Assembly (NCBI GenBank): GCA_031363915.1
Contig: JANLVI010000039.1
Span: 1 to 64,000 of the forward strand
Length of the DNA stretch: 64,000 nucleotides
From: JANLVI01 sp031363915
GTDB taxonomy: Bacteria > Vulcanimicrobiota > Vulcanimicrobiia > Vulcanimicrobiales > Vulcanimicrobiaceae
Direction: 5' to 3'
Position numbers and translations under genes: made by a program. This document shows positions 53,503 to 62,322 of this stretch, one piece after another. The notes beneath the pieces were generated by a model. It did no database searches, was not told the DNA's origin, and was given only the letters and a program-made list of their open reading frames with translations. The number at the start of each line of letters is the position of its first letter. Positions within the stretch are counted from its first letter, which is position 1.

Positions 53503-53530
53503 ACGCCGGCCCTCGGAAGAGGACCGGCGT
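53503..53530 (-). terminator. Terminator downstream of tRNA-Asp
   Basis: A 12-bp stem (ACGCCGGTCCTC / GAGGGCCGGCGT on the minus strand, one G-U) with a 4-nt TTCC loop, followed by TCTCTTAT. It lies 10 nt after tRNA-Asp and just before the ABC ATPase start. Confidence 0.8.
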
Positions 53531-53540
53531 AGTCGCACAA

Positions 53541-53617
53541 TGGCGACGTTGATGGGGCTCGAACCCACGACCTCCGCCGTGACAGGGCGGCGCTCTAACC
53601 AACTGAGCTACAACGTC
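53541..53617 (-). tRNA. tRNA-Asp (GTC)
   Basis: 77 nt including an encoded CCA. The acceptor GACGTTG pairs with CAACGTC, the anticodon arm CCGCC-CTGTCAC-GGCGG gives GTC, and the T-loop is GTTCGAG. It lies 11 nt from tRNA-Val, so the two are probably co-transcribed. Confidence 0.96.
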
Positions 53618-53628
53618 AGAACGATCGA

Positions 53629-53703
53629 TGGTGGGCACGGTTGGGATTGAACCAACGACCCCCCGCGTGTGAAGCGGATGCTCTCCCACTGAGCTACGCG
53701 CCC
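53629..53703 (-). tRNA. tRNA-Val (CAC)
   Basis: 75 nt including an encoded CCA. The acceptor GGGCGCG pairs with CGTGCCC (one G-U), the anticodon loop TTCACAC gives CAC, and the T-arm GTTGGTTCAATCCCAAC is intact. The body resembles the tRNA-Val(GAC) at 59349. Confidence 0.95.
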
Positions 53704-53824
53704 TAATTCGATCAAGCGAACTACGGGATTATATACCGCTCTCTTCTCCCCTGTCCACCTTTTGGCGCCGGATGTGGGTAGGAGTTTCTTCGAACTCCCC
53801 TTTCCCCTCACCGGAGACCTGCGC

Positions 53825-54952
53825 TTGGACGTCCAGATCATCGAACCCGTCGAGGCCGCGAAGGCTGTCGGCCTGCGCTACATCAGCGACGCTGCGCCCG
53901 GCATCCGGCGTGTGAAACGCGGAGCGCACTTCGCCTTCGTCGCGCCCAGCGGTAAGCCGATCCGCAATGAGGCGGAGATCGAACGGATCCGCACGCTTGC
54001 GATCCCACCCGCATATACCGACGTCTGGATCTCACCCGATCCCAAAGGGCATTTGCAAGCAACCGGACGCGATGCGCGCGGACGCAAGCAGTATCGCTAC
54101 CACCGCCTCTGGCGCGAAGTACGCGACGAGAATAAGTTCGAACGCATGGTCGCATTCGCTAATGCCTTGCCCGCGATTCGCGCGCAGGTCGAGCGCGATA
54201 TGGCCCTCCCTGAATTGCCGCGCGACAAGGTACTAGCGGCGCTCGTGAGTCTCTTGGAAGCCACGCTCATCCGCGTCGGCAATGACGCGTACGCCAAAGA
54301 CAACGATTCGTACGGACTGACGACCCTCGAGAACCGCCACGTCAACGTCAAAGGCGAGACGCTGCGCTTTCACTTCCGCGGCAAGAGCGGTGTCGAGCAC
54401 ACCGTCGCGCTCAAAGACAAGCGTCTCGCGAAAATCGTCAAGCGCGTGCGCGAGCTTCCGGGCCAAGAACTCTTTCAATACATCGCCGAGGATGATGCGC
54501 GCATGCCCGTGCATTCGCAAGACGTCAATGAGTATATCGAACGCATCGCGGGCGCGCATTTCACCGCGAAAGACTTCCGAACGTGGGAGGGCACGATGTA
54601 CTGCGCACTCTCACTTGCAGCGAACGACGCCGCTGAAACACTCGCCGACCGTAAGCGCAACCTCGTCGAGGCGATCGCGGCGGTAGCCAAGCGCCTCGGC
54701 AATACGCCCGCGGTTTGCAAGAAAAGTTACATCCATCCCGGCGTGATCGATGCGTATCTGGAATCGGGGGCGCTCCAACTCGTCGAGCGCAAGGTGCGCA
54801 AGAAAATCGCGCAAACGCATGCCCTGTCCACCGATGAGGCGAAAGTGGTCACGTTTATCGAGAAGCTGATCGCGCGAAACGAAGACGCGCATCTCAAATC
54901 ACTGTTGGAAAAATCCGTCCGTCGTGCGAAGAAGCGACCGTCCAAGGCCTAA
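53825..54952 (+). CDS. DNA topoisomerase IB
   Basis: 375 aa from a TTG at 53825 with GGAG about 8 nt upstream; earlier TTG/GTG codons give an extension not typical of homologs. It relaxes supercoils through a 3'-phosphotyrosyl intermediate (poxvirus/eukaryote-like family, also found in bacteria). RVKRGAHFAFVAPSGKPI and IPPAYTDVWISPDPKGHLQATGRDARGRKQYRYH are the N-terminal signature; RVGNDAYAKDNDSYGLTTL precedes the catalytic block; the catalytic Tyr is Y302 in CKKSYIHPGVIDAY. A basic tail ends it. Confidence 0.93.
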   Translation: MDVQIIEPVEAAKAVGLRYISDAAPGIRRVKRGAHFAFVAPSGKPIRNEAEIERIRTLAIPPAYTDVWISPDPKGHLQATGRDARGRKQYRYHRLWREVRDENKFERMVAFANALPAIRAQVERDMALPELPRDKVLAALVSLLEATLIRVGNDAYAKDNDSYGLTTLENRHVNVKGETLRFHFRGKSGVEHTVALKDKRLAKIVKRVRELPGQELFQYIAEDDARMPVHSQDVNEYIERIAGAHFTAKDFRTWEGTMYCALSLAANDAAETLADRKRNLVEAIAAVAKRLGNTPAVCKKSYIHPGVIDAYLESGALQLVERKVRKKIAQTHALSTDEAKVVTFIEKLIARNEDAHLKSLLEKSVRRAKKRPSKA

Positions 54953-54970
54953 TTCAACCAGGCGGCACTC

Positions 54971-55262
54971 GTGCTCGAAGGTCCGCAGATTCTCGACGTT
55001 CCAGCGATGCAGGTCGCGCTGATCCACGTGCACGTCCCGAGCGGCCGCGTCGAGCCGGGCATCCTTCCCGGCGGCACGATCGCGCGGCATGTATCTCGGA
55101 CCGTACGAAGGCCTCTACCATGCGTGGCGCGAGTTCGACGACTGGATCGCGGCGCCGGGCCGCATTCCCTACGACGATCTGTGGGAAGTCTACTCGACCG
55201 ATCCCGCGCACGTCCCCGGTCCCGTCGACTACCGCACGCAGCTCAATCGCCGCCTGCGCTAG
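54971..55262 (+). pseudogene. Broken GyrI-like small-molecule-binding gene
   Basis: The first frame reads VLEGPQILDVPAMQVALIHV then HVPSGRVEPGILPGGTIAR, and after about 55089 a different frame reads YLGPYEGLYHAWREFDDWIA, DLWEVYSTDPAHVPGP and stops at 55262. Together they match the GyrI-like/AraC-effector-binding domain, but with one frameshift at 55085-55092 and an internal loss of about 55 residues between IHVHVP and SGRVEPG. It directly follows topoisomerase IB. Confidence 0.7.
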
Positions 55263-55664
55263 TTACGCGGTCGGCGTCGGCAGCTTCGATGCAAAGCCGA
55301 TTGTGTTTCCACCGGGCTCGCGAACCGAAATCTCGTGCATCCCGTACCACGTCTTGCGCAGCGGCACGACGACATCGAGACCTTCGAGCACTGAGACGAC
55401 CTGTTCGACATCGTCGATCTCGATATAGAGCGTGGTGTTGGAGAGGTTCACGCTCTCGAACGGGAGGTTGAGATCTTCGGCGACGCTTGCGCGCGTTTGA
55501 ATCATGATCTCGACCGGACCGAGTTCGACTTGGGCGAAGCCGATGGTTTCTCCGTGCGGCACCTCCATAAGCACCGGCCAACCGAGGCGTTTGTGAAAGA
55601 AGTCGCGCGTCGGCTCGACGCGGTCTACGATGAGGACGGGCGTACAGCGCTTGGGATGGTACAT
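55263..55664 (-). CDS. VOC (glyoxalase/bleomycin-resistance-like) family protein
   Basis: 133 aa. Two beta-alpha-beta-beta-beta halves are visible: CTPVLIVDRVEPTRDFFHKR then LGWPVLMEV and FAQVELGPVEIMIQ, followed by NTTLYIEIDDVEQVVSVLEG and YGMHEISVREPGGNTIGFA. The EPGGNTIGF ending is typical of the superfamily. Enzymatic reaction and metal cannot be assigned. It lies 9 nt after the TPR gene. Confidence 0.85.
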   Translation of the reverse strand: MYHPKRCTPVLIVDRVEPTRDFFHKRLGWPVLMEVPHGETIGFAQVELGPVEIMIQTRASVAEDLNLPFESVNLSNTTLYIEIDDVEQVVSVLEGLDVVVPLRKTWYGMHEISVREPGGNTIGFASKLPTPTA

Positions 55665-55673
55665 GTGTGCTCC

Positions 55674-57179
55674 TTACAAGAGGTCATCGAGGTGGAGCGG
55701 AACGTCGGCGTCGCGCCATGCCGTCTCGAACGCCACGCGCGCCGCGGCGGCATCCGACCGCTGGTCTAAGGCATCGAGAGCTGCGGCAAGGCCAAAGAGC
55801 GAGCGTGGGTTGCCACCGTTATGTTTGAGGTCGACTTCGAAGGTTCGCTTTGCATCCGCCGCGCGCCCCGCTTTGAGATAGAGCGCGCCGAGCGATTCGC
55901 GAATCGGATAGTAGAACTTCGGAGGCTCATCGTACCCGACCGCGTCCTGTTGCTTGACCCCGTCTTCGAGATGAGCGATTGCGGCGGGCACGTCGCCGCT
56001 TGCGCGCGCGATCGCCGCGTCGATGAGCGCGCGCTCGATCCGGCCGCGATCGTCGTTCGCATAGGGTTCGAAGGCGAGACGCGCCGCACGCGCCGCGGAA
56101 ATCTTTCCCGTTGCGGCAAGCGCCAGCGCGCGGGCATACGCATGAATTTGCGACGTCGGTTTGACACTTGTGGCGAGGATCTGCGACCAGCGATGAAACC
56201 GAAGATTCGTTTCGATCGCCGCCGTGTCGCCGGCGTCGAACTCGTCGCTGTGCGCAGTTGCAAGCGACTCTTTAAGACGCCCGGCCATGAGTTCCGCCGC
56301 AAACTTCATCGCCACATCGTGATAGACGTAACCACCGTGTTTGGGATCGTGCGGTCCGGTCTTCCACGCCGCAAAGTGCGCGAGCGCATCGTCGTTGCTT
56401 GCGATCGCCTTCGCGTATTGGCCGTCGTGCAGATAAATGTGCGAGGGCATGTGAACGAGATGCTCGCCTGCCGGTTCGAACTTCATCGCCGCCAGGCGAT
56501 TGGCGGCGGGAAGCGCAGCATCGTACTGTGGCGATGCTTCCATCACGTGAATGTAGAGGTGATTGGCAAGGATATGCTCTGGATCGCGAGCGAGCACGCT
56601 CTCGAGAGTCGCCTGAATCTTCTTCTCATCCCCCGTCGGCTTGCCGCTGGGATCCCACAGATCCCACGGCTGCAGATCCATCAGGCTCTCGGCGTAGAGT
56701 GCGGCGGCATCGAGGTCGTCCGGATAGCCTGCGACGAGATCGCGCATCGCGTCCGAATAGCGATGCTGCGATCGGTCGATGTCACCTTTACTTTTCGCTC
56801 GATAGCGTTCTTCGAGCGCCGCGATATATGCGCGTTCCTCCGGCGAGGCCGTCGGGGCAAGTTCTTTCGCGCGTTCGAGCGCCGCGCGCGCGCTTCGCGC
56901 ACCCGCAAGATCGTAGCCCTCGTTGATATTCGGACCGTACGCGAGGGCGATCCCCCACTGAGCCATAGCGGACTGCGGATCGGCCTTCGCCGCATCGCGA
57001 AAACGCATGACCGCGTCTTGCGGATCGAATGCATACATCAGTGTCAGCGCTTCATCGAAGAGGCGCTGCGCATCCGCACTCGTCGAGGAGATCGGGTGGT
57101 GCGCCCGAGCGAAGGATCCCTCGATCGCCGGGACGGCCGGGCCGAGCGCGAGCAACACGCCGATAACCAAAGCGATCAT
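55674..57179 (-). CDS. Secreted TPR-repeat protein
   Basis: 501 aa. An N-terminal hydrophobic signal (ALVIGVLLALGPAVPA) precedes many TPR-like helical pairs (ADAQRLFDEALTLMYAFDPQ, ARAALERAKELAPTASPEER, FEVDLKHNGGNPRSLFGLAA). There is a conserved-looking HLVHMPSHIYLHDGQYAKA segment. Such proteins act as scaffolds or protein-protein adaptors. It precedes the VOC gene, and the reductase stop is 1 nt upstream of its start. Confidence 0.8.
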   Translation of the reverse strand: MIALVIGVLLALGPAVPAIEGSFARAHHPISSTSADAQRLFDEALTLMYAFDPQDAVMRFRDAAKADPQSAMAQWGIALAYGPNINEGYDLAGARSARAALERAKELAPTASPEERAYIAALEERYRAKSKGDIDRSQHRYSDAMRDLVAGYPDDLDAAALYAESLMDLQPWDLWDPSGKPTGDEKKIQATLESVLARDPEHILANHLYIHVMEASPQYDAALPAANRLAAMKFEPAGEHLVHMPSHIYLHDGQYAKAIASNDDALAHFAAWKTGPHDPKHGGYVYHDVAMKFAAELMAGRLKESLATAHSDEFDAGDTAAIETNLRFHRWSQILATSVKPTSQIHAYARALALAATGKISAARAARLAFEPYANDDRGRIERALIDAAIARASGDVPAAIAHLEDGVKQQDAVGYDEPPKFYYPIRESLGALYLKAGRAADAKRTFEVDLKHNGGNPRSLFGLAAALDALDQRSDAAAARVAFETAWRDADVPLHLDDLL

Positions 57180-57180
57180 C

Positions 57181-58308
57181 TTACCCCAGGTTCAGCAAGA
57201 GCGGTGCGAGCACGCGATTCGAACCGGGCACGTTCGAAATGAGCGCAGCGAAAGCATCGATTCTCCGTGGATTTCCGATTGTCCGGTGGGCCCACGATTC
57301 GATCCGTAACCGCGCGCCGACGCTAAATCGCATGCGCCGTTCGTGTGCGCGCAGCGAGCGCGCGCGCACGTCGCTGCGTTCGAGCGCATCGATCGCCGCG
57401 CGCGCCGCGCTCGTTCCGCTCTGGAGTGCATGATGGATACCGGAGCCCGAGAGCGGGCTCACGAGCGATCCCGCATCGCCGGCGAGCAGAACGCCGTCGG
57501 CGACGAGCGGCGTCCCGCGCCAGCCGAATGCTAGCGGCCACGCGCGCCGTTCTCCGACCGTAGCGTTTGCAAAAAAGCGCGCCGCGGGCGATGTTGCTGC
57601 CGAAAGAAAGCGTTCGAAGGCCGCGTGCAACTGGTCCGCTCCGGGTTCGTCGCGCACGAAGCCCAGCCCGACGTTTGCCGCACCGCCCGCAAGCGGGAAA
57701 ATCCAGGCATAGCCTTCGCCTTCGGGTAGGACGAAGAAGTGCATCTCGCCGTTCATCTCGGCGACATTCTCAACATAGGCGCGGACGGCGATCCCCGCAT
57801 CGCGCGGAGCGGCGCGCGGAACGCCGCAGGCGCGCGCGACCAACGATCCCCAACCGTCAGCGCCGATGACGAGCGGCGCGTGCAGATCTCCCGTATCCGT
57901 CGAAACTCCAGCGACGCAAGCTCCATCGCGCAGCAGTGCGGTCACGCGCGCCCGCACGAAGTGCGCGCCGCACGCCTGCGCTTCACGAAGAAGTTCGAGA
58001 TCGAAGTCCACCCGCGGCACTACACGTGCTTCGTACACGTTCGGATCGACGGTCGCACCGGCGCTCGCTTGTGTGGGCGTGTAGAGGCGCGCGCCGCGCA
58101 GTGCGGGATAGGCCGCAAACCGCTCGCTCGTAATCCCGATCGCGCGCAGTGCGCCGAGTGCCCACGTTCCAAGCAGGTCGCCGCAGGCCTTATCGCGCGG
58201 AAAGTCCGATTTGTCCACGAGCGCAACCCGGAGACCCGCGCGTGCGGCGACGATCGCGGCAGCCGAACCCGCGGGTCCCGCGCCCACGACAATCGTATCG
58301 TATGCCAC
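57181..58308 (-). CDS. Geranylgeranyl reductase family FAD-dependent oxidoreductase (second copy)
   Basis: 375 aa from a GTG at 58308, 2 nt after the phosphoesterase stop. VVGAGPAGSAAAIVAARAG near residue 7 binds FAD, followed by DKACGDLLGTWAL, PRVDFDLELLREAQACG and the second FAD block LLAGDAGSLVSPLSGSGIHH. The GGR family reduces isoprenoid double bonds; the substrate here is unknown. It is coupled with the phosphoesterase and TPR genes. Distinct in sequence from the copy at 24769-25962. Confidence 0.85.
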   Translation of the reverse strand: MAYDTIVVGAGPAGSAAAIVAARAGLRVALVDKSDFPRDKACGDLLGTWALGALRAIGITSERFAAYPALRGARLYTPTQASAGATVDPNVYEARVVPRVDFDLELLREAQACGAHFVRARVTALLRDGACVAGVSTDTGDLHAPLVIGADGWGSLVARACGVPRAAPRDAGIAVRAYVENVAEMNGEMHFFVLPEGEGYAWIFPLAGGAANVGLGFVRDEPGADQLHAAFERFLSAATSPAARFFANATVGERRAWPLAFGWRGTPLVADGVLLAGDAGSLVSPLSGSGIHHALQSGTSAARAAIDALERSDVRARSLRAHERRMRFSVGARLRIESWAHRTIGNPRRIDAFAALISNVPGSNRVLAPLLLNLG

Positions 58309-58310
58309 GC

Positions 58311-59264
58311 TTATTTGAGCAGATCGGCGAGCGGCTTGCGGTCGGCCGCATGACCCAGACGTGACAGGCCGAACGCATCTTCGAGCGTCGCGAGCAGCGA
58401 ATAATGGTCCGCATGCAGACTGCTCGTGCGCGGGCCTTTGACGCGCGGAGTAATCACGATCATTGGGGTTCGTCCGCCGCCCGTACCTCCGCAGCATCCG
58501 ACGGTCGTATCGCCCTCGTCCCACACAAGGAAGATCGCACTCTTTTTCGTGTAGCTTGGAGAGGCCATAATCGTTTGGACGAGTGCGACTGCGGTGTCAT
58601 CACCGACATGACGGTACGCGCTCACCTCGGGGCACGCGCGCGTCCCGTGCATATCGTGGCACTGATCGGGGACGAGCCAAATCATTCGCGGCGCGAGCTG
58701 TGGATCGGCGAGCATCACCGTGAGCCCGGCGTTCGAAGGCATCGGCGCGATTTTCGCAAGGCGCATCGGACTCGTCACGATCGACTTAAAATAGAGAAAC
58801 GGATTGTGTTTCTGCGCGTACGCCCCCGCATCGATGCCCTCGACCGGATAGCGAGAACCGAGGTAGCCGGATTGCGGCATGCCCTGCTCGAGCACCGTCC
58901 AGGAGACACCGGCGTCTTCGAGCTGGTCGATGATGGTGGGTGCATCGACTTGATGACAACCGGTTGCGGCGCCCGGCGAAAAGCAGCTCGCCGCGTCATT
59001 GGTCACGCCAAACGTGTCGCCGCCGATCATCGAGAGGTAATTCGGCAGACTCGGATGCGTCGTGCCGTAGTACTCCGTATCGACCCCGTACTGCTTGGCA
59101 AGCTTGGTACTGCCGGGCGCCGCCGTCGCCGGACCGACGATATCTGCGAAATCCGCGTTCTCCATGATAATAACGAAAGCACGGTCGAGCTTGACCGGCT
59201 CTGCGGCCGCTGCCGGAACGGCAAGCGCGCACAAGGCGACGACGAGGAAGCGCAGGGTTTTCAC
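58311..59264 (-). CDS. Secreted phosphoesterase (phospholipase C / acid phosphatase family)
   Basis: 317 aa with a signal peptide (RFLVVALCALAVPAAAA). Metal-site motifs of the family: AFVIIMENADF, GTTHPSLPNYLSMIGGDTFG, WLVPDQCHDMHG, LVWDEGD and HADHYSLLATLEDAFGLSRL. These resemble AcpA/phosphoesterase proteins that cleave phosphomonoesters or phospholipids outside the cytoplasm. CCGGTGGGRTPM is a Cys/Gly-rich loop. It is divergent from tRNA-Val. Confidence 0.88.
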   Translation of the reverse strand: MKTLRFLVVALCALAVPAAAAEPVKLDRAFVIIMENADFADIVGPATAAPGSTKLAKQYGVDTEYYGTTHPSLPNYLSMIGGDTFGVTNDAASCFSPGAATGCHQVDAPTIIDQLEDAGVSWTVLEQGMPQSGYLGSRYPVEGIDAGAYAQKHNPFLYFKSIVTSPMRLAKIAPMPSNAGLTVMLADPQLAPRMIWLVPDQCHDMHGTRACPEVSAYRHVGDDTAVALVQTIMASPSYTKKSAIFLVWDEGDTTVGCCGGTGGGRTPMIVITPRVKGPRTSSLHADHYSLLATLEDAFGLSRLGHAADRKPLADLLK

Positions 59265-59348
59265 GAGGGAGGGCTCCTTTTCTGCCGGTGGAAACTTTGA
59301 CGCACGCGTGGTGCCTGTGGTAAACTTCGGTGTCCCCGTCGGACGCGC

Positions 59349-59423
59349 GGGCGCGTAGCTCAGGGGGAGAGCGCTACATTGACACTGTAGAGGTCATAGG
59401 TTCGAAACCTATCGTGCCCACCA
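59349..59423 (+). tRNA. tRNA-Val (GAC)
   Basis: 75 nt including an encoded CCA. The acceptor GGGCGCG pairs with CGTGCCC, the anticodon arm CTACA-TTGACAC-TGTAG gives GAC, and the T-arm ATAGGTTCGAAACCTAT is perfect. It lies 77 nt before thrS on the same strand. Confidence 0.96.
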
Positions 59424-59500
59424 TGTTCCCACCGGCTCGCGAGTAATCGCGGGCCGTTTGCATGCATGCATGCCGAGGCATTGCATCCGTAAACGCTAAA

Positions 59501-61231
59501 ATGGACCGAGTGATTTCCGATATGTCGACCACGATTGAAGCCCTGCGGCACACCGCCGCCCACGTCCTCGCGTATGCCGTACAGGATCTCTTTCCCGAGG
59601 CCAAGCCCACGATTGGGCCGGCGATCGAGACCGGCTTTTATTACGACTTCGGCCGCGAGACGCCGTTTACGCCCGAGGATCTCGAAAAACTCGAGAAGCG
59701 CATGCGCGAAATCGTTGCGGCGAACTACGAGATGACGGGCGAGCAAGTGACGCGTGAAGTCGCGCTCGAACGCTTCAAAGACAACGAATTCAAAGCGGAG
59801 ATCGCGCGCGAGATTCCCGAGGGCGATCCGATATCGCTCTACACGATCGGCAAATTTACCGATCTCTGCCGCGGCGGCCACGCTCACACAACCGGCGAAA
59901 TCAAAGCCCTCAAACTCATGAGCGTTGCGGGTGCGTACTGGCGCGGCGACGAGCACAAGCCGATGCTGCAGCGCATCTACGGCACGGCGTTCCCGACGCA
60001 GCAAGAACTCGATGAGTATCTCGCGTTTCTCGAAGAAGCCGCCAAACGCGATCATCGCAAGCTCGGCACGGAACTCGGCCTGTATTCCGTTGAGGAAGAC
60101 GCCGGCGGGGGCCTCGTGTTCTGGCACCCCAAAGGCGCGCTGGTGCGTGGCATCGTCGAAGACTTTATTCGCGAGGGTCTACGCGAGCGCGGCTATCTCC
60201 CGGTCATCACGCCGCATATCGTGCACGAGAAACTCTACGAAACCTCGGGACATCTCGAGAATTTCGCGCACGGCATGTTCGGACCGATCGAAGTCGAGGG
60301 TCAGCGTTTCCGCCTCAAACCGATGAACTGTCCCGGGCATATCCTCATCTATCGCAGCGAGGGCCACTCGTACCGCGATCTTCCGCTGCGCTTCTCGGAA
60401 TTCGGCACGGTCTACCGGTTCGAGCGCAGCGGCACGCTGCACGGGCTCACACGCGTGCGCGGCTTCACGCAAGACGACGCCCATCTCTTCTGCACGCCCG
60501 AACAGCTGCAAGGCGAGTTCGAGTCGACGCTCGATGAGGCGCTGCGCCTGATGAAGGCGTTCCAGTTCGATGACTTCGAGTACTTTCTCTCGACGCGCGA
60601 GCATCGCGAACCAACGGACGAAATCGCCGAAGCCGCGATCCGTCAGGCGCTCGAATCGCGTAACATTCCCTACAAACTCGACGCGGGCGGCGGCGCGTTC
60701 TACGGCCCCAAACTCGACATCAACCTGCACGACGCCATCGGCCGCAAATGGCAACTCGGCACGGTGCAAGTGGACTTCATCTTGCCCGAGCGCTTCGATT
60801 TGAAGTATCGCGCAAGCGACGGTGCCGATCATCGTCCCGTCATGATCCACCGCGCCCTCGCCGGTTCGATGGAACGCTTCTTCGGCGTCCTCATCGAGCA
60901 TTTCGGCGGCAACTTCCCCGCCTGGCTCGCGCCCACGCAAGCCGTCATCGCACCAATCTCCGAGCACCAGCTCGACTACGCATACGGCGTGCGCGACGAA
61001 CTCCGCAAGCAAGGCTTCCGCATCGACGTCGATCCCTCGAACGAGAAGCTCGGCTACAAAATCCGCCACTGGAAAACGCAGAAACTGCCCTACATCCTCG
61101 TCGTCGGGAAAACGGAAGCGGCCGATGGCCTCGTAAGCGTCAATCAGCGCGGCGTGGAAGCGAAACGCGAACCGATCACCGTCTCTGCCTTCGCCGAAGA
61201 ACTTCGCGCGGCAATCGAGGCTCGCGCCTAG
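59501..61231 (+). CDS. thrS: Threonyl-tRNA synthetase lacking the TGS domain
   Basis: 576 aa from ATG 59501; ATGs at 59462 and 59522 are alternatives. The protein begins with the editing domain: LRHTAAHVLAYAVQDLFP (HxxxH) and LCRGGHAHTTGEIKA (Cys/His). The catalytic core has NCPGHILIY (Cys of the Zn site), FRYRFERSGTLHGL-like motif 2 with VRGFTQDDAHLFC, and PVMIHRALAGSMERFFGVL (motif 3), followed by the anticodon domain with KLGYKIRHWKTQKLPYIL. The N-terminal TGS domain of E. coli ThrRS (about 60 aa) is absent, as in some other bacteria. Confidence 0.95.
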   Translation: MDRVISDMSTTIEALRHTAAHVLAYAVQDLFPEAKPTIGPAIETGFYYDFGRETPFTPEDLEKLEKRMREIVAANYEMTGEQVTREVALERFKDNEFKAEIAREIPEGDPISLYTIGKFTDLCRGGHAHTTGEIKALKLMSVAGAYWRGDEHKPMLQRIYGTAFPTQQELDEYLAFLEEAAKRDHRKLGTELGLYSVEEDAGGGLVFWHPKGALVRGIVEDFIREGLRERGYLPVITPHIVHEKLYETSGHLENFAHGMFGPIEVEGQRFRLKPMNCPGHILIYRSEGHSYRDLPLRFSEFGTVYRFERSGTLHGLTRVRGFTQDDAHLFCTPEQLQGEFESTLDEALRLMKAFQFDDFEYFLSTREHREPTDEIAEAAIRQALESRNIPYKLDAGGGAFYGPKLDINLHDAIGRKWQLGTVQVDFILPERFDLKYRASDGADHRPVMIHRALAGSMERFFGVLIEHFGGNFPAWLAPTQAVIAPISEHQLDYAYGVRDELRKQGFRIDVDPSNEKLGYKIRHWKTQKLPYILVVGKTEAADGLVSVNQRGVEAKREPITVSAFAEELRAAIEARA

Positions 61232-61320
61232 AGGCCGCGCGGCCAGCGCTTTCTGAAGCTTGGCCGAAACCTTACGCGCGTAGGCGGTGCATCGCGAGAC
61301 TCGACCGCGAAGAAGCTGGA

Positions 61321-62322
61321 ATGCAGTTGCGGCACCTCGTCCTCGCCGCGCTCGGCGCGCTGGCGCTCTCGACGTGCGGAGGCAGCCAAACCGGCGGGTC
61401 GACCTCGACCGCAACCCCTCTCGTCGTCGTTGCCGCATCGATCCCGATTCCGCACACGTTTGCAGCCGTGCTGCAGAACGTCGGCGAGAACGGGCCGGGC
61501 GATAGCGCCCGCATCGATGCACTCGCGGCATCACCCTACGATGCAATCCTTATCGACGAAATCGGTACGTCGTCGAGCGCCTTCGCATCGACGCAAAATG
61601 CGATTATCGCGCGCCTCCATGCAAGCGCCGGTACGACGTTCACGCACAAGACTGTCTACGGCTACGTCAACATCGGCGAGGCCGAATCGTTTCGTTCGTA
61701 TTGGCAGCCCGCGTGGCAGCCGGGTTCGCCTTCGTTCATTCTGAGCGGAACCGACCCAAATGGTTTCTCCGGCGACTATCCGGTGAATTTTGGAAGTCCG
61801 GAATGGCAATCCATCGTCTACGGATCTCATGCGAGTCTGATCGATCGCGCGATCGCCGACGGCTTCGACGGCGTGTATCTCGACTGGGTAACGGGCTACA
61901 ATTTCGCGCCGGTGCAGGCGCTCGATCCGAACGCGCAATTCACGATGACGACGTTCGTTGCCGCAATCTCCGCCTATGCGAAAGCCAAGCGACCCGGCTT
62001 CGTCATCATCGCGCAGAACGCGCCCGAACTCGCCGCCGATCCGCGCTACACGCGAGCCGTCGATGCCGTGCTCCAGGAGGATCTGTTTTACGCCAACTCC
62101 GCAACCCAAGCCGGAGACATCGCCCAATCCCCGGCCGTGACCGCGAATCTTTTGCGTGAGTTCTCCGTCCTCGAAGCAGGCGGAAAGACGATTTTCTCGA
62201 TCGACTACGCCACGACAGCGGCCAACGCCGCGGACGCCTATCGACGTGCCAAGGGCGCCGGCATCGTCGAGTACGTCGGCAATCGCGCTCTGGGAGCGCT
62301 CAGTTCCTTTCCGCCGCTTTAG
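61321..62322 (+). CDS. TM1410/GH114-like glycoside hydrolase-fold lipoprotein
   Basis: 333 aa from the ATG at 61321. A lipoprotein-type signal (LVLAALGALALSTCGGS) has Thr at -1, less usual than Gly/Ala/Ser. The mature protein shows VYGYVNIGEAESFRSYW and DGFDGVYLDWVTGYNF, the TIM-barrel motifs of the TM1410/endo-alpha-1,4-polygalactosaminidase-related family (GEa-x-x-R; D-G-x-x-x-D). FVIIAQNAPEL follows. Polysaccharide cleavage is plausible but not shown. Its 3' end overlaps the convergent MFS gene by 23 nt. Confidence 0.82.
   Translation: MQLRHLVLAALGALALSTCGGSQTGGSTSTATPLVVVAASIPIPHTFAAVLQNVGENGPGDSARIDALAASPYDAILIDEIGTSSSAFASTQNAIIARLHASAGTTFTHKTVYGYVNIGEAESFRSYWQPAWQPGSPSFILSGTDPNGFSGDYPVNFGSPEWQSIVYGSHASLIDRAIADGFDGVYLDWVTGYNFAPVQALDPNAQFTMTTFVAAISAYAKAKRPGFVIIAQNAPELAADPRYTRAVDAVLQEDLFYANSATQAGDIAQSPAVTANLLREFSVLEAGGKTIFSIDYATTAANAADAYRRAKGAGIVEYVGNRALGALSSFPPL

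Noticed and set aside
60748..61320. Upstream extension of the TM1410/GH114-like lipoprotein frame
   Set aside because: It overlaps thrS in another frame with Arg/Ala-rich nonsense; the ATG at 61321 starts a signal peptide.
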